The notes under the pieces were generated by a model. It saw only the letters and a program-made list of their open reading frames with translations, did not search any database and was not told the origin of the DNA. From positions 1-63,236 of the forward strand of contig NZ_JABBNB010000039.1 in the NCBI RefSeq assembly GCF_012933505.1: DNA of 63,236 bases, written 5' to 3'. The translations under genes and the position numbers were made by a program. Below, piece after piece: positions 61,682 to 63,236 of this stretch (the first letter of the stretch is position 1; each line of letters begins with the position of its first letter). This DNA is from Gordonia asplenii (lineage in GTDB: Bacteria; Actinomycetota; Actinomycetes; Mycobacteriales; Mycobacteriaceae).

Positions 61682-62919
61682 GCGCCCCGGCGCCGGAGGC
61701 ACGCCTGGGCGCCGGGCGATACATCGAATCTGCCGAAATCCCTTCGGCGACGGTCACTTCCGCGCATGAGCTGAATACCGCCGACGGCGCCAAGGTAACC
61801 GGCGTGCTACGCACCGTACCCGGTGCGCGCACCGTCGTCAGCCTCATGCACCCCCGCCAGGACCTCACCCACCACGTGCTGGTGCCCGAACTCCTCGCCC
61901 GCGGCTTCGCGGTGTGGACGCAGGGCACCCGGTCGACGAACAATGACCTGAGCCTCATCCACGAGCAGGCATTGCTCGACGCCGCGGCGGGGCAGGTCTT
62001 CCTGCGCGACAACGACTTCGACAACCAGGTGACCCTCGGCCACTCGGGTGGCGGAACGCTGCTCGCCTTCTACCATCAGCAGGCCGGTCGGCCCGCCGCC
62101 GAAAGGTTGTCGGCGACGCCGTCGGGTCGGCCGATCGATCTCGCGGGTGCCGAGATGCCCGTGCCGGACGCCGCTGTCTTCATGGCTCCGCATCCCGGGC
62201 AGGGTGCGCTGCTGCAGCGGCTGATCGATCCGTCGGTCGCCGATGAGAGCGACCCGCTCTCCATCGATCCCGATCTCGATCCCTACTCTGCCGCAAACGG
62301 TTTCGCGCCTGCGCCGGAGCCGGCGTCGTACAGCGCGGAGTTCATCGAGCGGTATCGCGCGGCGCAGGCCGAACGTATCCGTCGGCTCGACGCCGAGGCG
62401 CTCGCCCGGGTGCGACTCGCCGACGAAGCGCGCAAACGATTCAAGGCGGGTCAGGATCCGGCGGATCGTCGGGCGTCGTTGGCTCCGCGGGTGTTGACCG
62501 TCTACCGCACCGACGCCGACCTGCGTTTCACCGATCTCTCGATCGACCCGAACGACCGCCCCTACGGGTCACTGTTCGGTCGACGCCCCGATCTCACGAA
62601 CTACGGCCTGGTCGGCTTCGGTCGATTGGTGATGCCGGAGGCGTGGATGTCGACGTGGTCGGCGAACACCACCAACGCCGACTTCCTCAAGTGCGCTCCC
62701 GGCGTGACGGCGCCGACGCTGTTCGTCGAATTGACCGGCGACGCTGCGTGTTTCCCCAACGACGCCAAGGCGATGGTGGCGGCTTTCGGAGCCGCGGACG
62801 TGGACCATCGTCGGGTGGCGGGCACCCATTTCGGCGGCCCGATCAGTCCTGACGCCCCGAGCGGAGCCAGCTTAGCGGCAGCCGAGATCGGCGGATGGCT
62901 GGAGGAACGGTTCGGGTAG
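61678..62919 (+). CDS. Alpha/beta-hydrolase of the maleate isomerase operon
   Basis: Hydrolase of 413 residues, long for a simple esterase. The nucleophile elbow is TLGHSGGGTLL (Ser123). An oxyanion region is VSLMHPRQDLTHHVLVPELL, and the C-terminal histidine is probably in AGTHFGGP. A charged helical insert (about 215-260, many Arg and Glu) forms a likely lid. The ATG overlaps the stop of the small gene by four bases. It could open a lactone or split a C-C or amide bond formed upstream in the pathway. Confidence 0.85.
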   Translation: MSAPAPEARLGAGRYIESAEIPSATVTSAHELNTADGAKVTGVLRTVPGARTVVSLMHPRQDLTHHVLVPELLARGFAVWTQGTRSTNNDLSLIHEQALLDAAAGQVFLRDNDFDNQVTLGHSGGGTLLAFYHQQAGRPAAERLSATPSGRPIDLAGAEMPVPDAAVFMAPHPGQGALLQRLIDPSVADESDPLSIDPDLDPYSAANGFAPAPEPASYSAEFIERYRAAQAERIRRLDAEALARVRLADEARKRFKAGQDPADRRASLAPRVLTVYRTDADLRFTDLSIDPNDRPYGSLFGRRPDLTNYGLVGFGRLVMPEAWMSTWSANTTNADFLKCAPGVTAPTLFVELTGDAACFPNDAKAMVAAFGAADVDHRRVAGTHFGGPISPDAPSGASLAAAEIGGWLEERFG

Positions 62920-63236
62920 TGCCATAGGCGATGTAGGTCCGCTCCCGGTGGGCCGCAGTCGCCGAGTACCGCTGCTCCCCGAGTGTCGTGGTTGTCGCTC
63001 GCGTCTGCCTGCTCCCCGAGTGCCGTCAATGTCGTTCACGCCGCATCCCACCGCTCCCCGAGTGCCGAAGCGAGGCACGAGCTTCGGTGTAACGAGGGGG
63101 CTGGTGAGCCGAAAGCCTAACGGGGGAAAGGGATTCGGAGACGCTGAGCGTTCCTGCTCCCGGAGTGCCGTTGACGTCGGTCGCGCCGCAACCCACCGCT
63201 CCCCGAATGCTGTCGACGTCGCTCACGCCGCAGCCC
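62920..63236. repeat. Family B repeats at the right edge
   Basis: The last 317 bases carry several short CCGCTCCCCGAGTGCCG units (about 62938, 62970, 63008, 63053, 63158, 63198). One full unit with CGAAGCGAGGCACGAGCTTCGGTGTAACGAGGGG sits at 63060-63100. After it comes GGGCTGGTGAGCCGAAAGCCTAACGGGGGAAAGGGATTCGG, the same right flank seen near 17410 and 36500. No gene is supported. Confidence 0.8.

Noticed and set aside
1..63236. tRNA, rRNA or riboswitch genes
   Set aside because: No cloverleaf, rRNA-like block or recognised riboswitch was found on reading the gaps; a covariance-model search would be needed to exclude them fully.

Overview
The window is high-GC actinobacterial DNA. Gene families and intergenic repeats suggest a Corynebacteriales genome close to Gordonia, Rhodococcus or Williamsia. 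The evidence is the dense catabolic gene content, many GTG starts and ATGA stop/start overlaps, F420-type enzymes (Ddn-like nitroreductase, PPOX family), a fused ferredoxin/ferredoxin reductase of FprB type, a two-gene acyl-CoA dehydrogenase pair and an Rv1264-like adenylate cyclase. The genus is an inference. No rRNA, tRNA, CRISPR array, transposase or replication origin was seen.

Layout. (1) 0.5-7.7 kb, plus strand: Baeyer-Villiger monooxygenase (BVMO), HSL-type esterase, a giant LuxR (LAL) regulator and an acyl-CoA ligase. These fit ketone -> ester/lactone -> hydroxy acid -> acyl-CoA. (2) 8.0-13.5 kb: a minus-strand beta-oxidation operon (thiolase, acyl-CoA ligase, enoyl-CoA hydratase, acyl-CoA dehydrogenase) diverging from a TetR gene across an ordered operator region. 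(3) 13.7-17.0 kb: polyhydroxyalkanoate locus with a PhaC synthase, a shorter PhaC-like protein and an XRE regulator. (4) 18.0-27.1 kb: an oxidative cassette (hydrolase, SDR, TetR, extended SDR, ferredoxin-reductase fusion, P450, PucR regulator) bracketed by two paralogous proteins of unknown function. (5) 28.1-36.3 kb: a second BVMO operon with MaoC, EthD-like protein and acyl-CoA ligase, plus LysR, TetR, HSL esterase and VOC genes. (6) 37.2-44.5 kb: an OYE-SDR-hydrolase-Ddn operon, adenylate cyclase, PPOX protein, and an MFS exporter with its TetR. (7) 44.5-45.5 kb: a small foreign-looking patch with a chimeric gene relic and a DUF3800 gene. (8) 45.8-51.8 kb: paired acyl-CoA dehydrogenases, a QsdR-like TetR, a hypothetical protein, a DUF1801 protein, a 2OG-Fe(II) oxygenase and a TetR. 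(9) 51.8-54.9 kb: a salicylate-type aryl-AMP ligase and a salicylyl-CoA 5-hydroxylase-like flavoprotein. (10) 55.2-62.9 kb: two divergent transcripts, hydantoinase/ketone-carboxylase A and B subunits on one side and maleate isomerase, VOC protein, a small 81-residue protein and an alpha/beta-hydrolase on the other. They are driven by two near-identical, mirror-image promoters.

The most novel-looking unit is region 10. It combines an ATP-dependent HyuA/HyuB pair, whose B subunit carries a fused cysteine-rich gamma-like domain, with a maleate cis-trans isomerase that keeps all expected active-site residues. I infer a complete but unassigned route that ends in maleate -> fumarate. Its substrate cannot be read from the sequence.

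Intergenic space is filled by two families of hairpin-forming repeats. Family A has the core GGTTGAGCGAGGCGAAGCC / CTCGCTCAACC. Family B has the core CTCCCCGAGTGCCGAAGCGAG / GCTTCGGTGTAACGAGGGG. They lie mostly between convergent genes, and in places they form longer composite or tandem elements.
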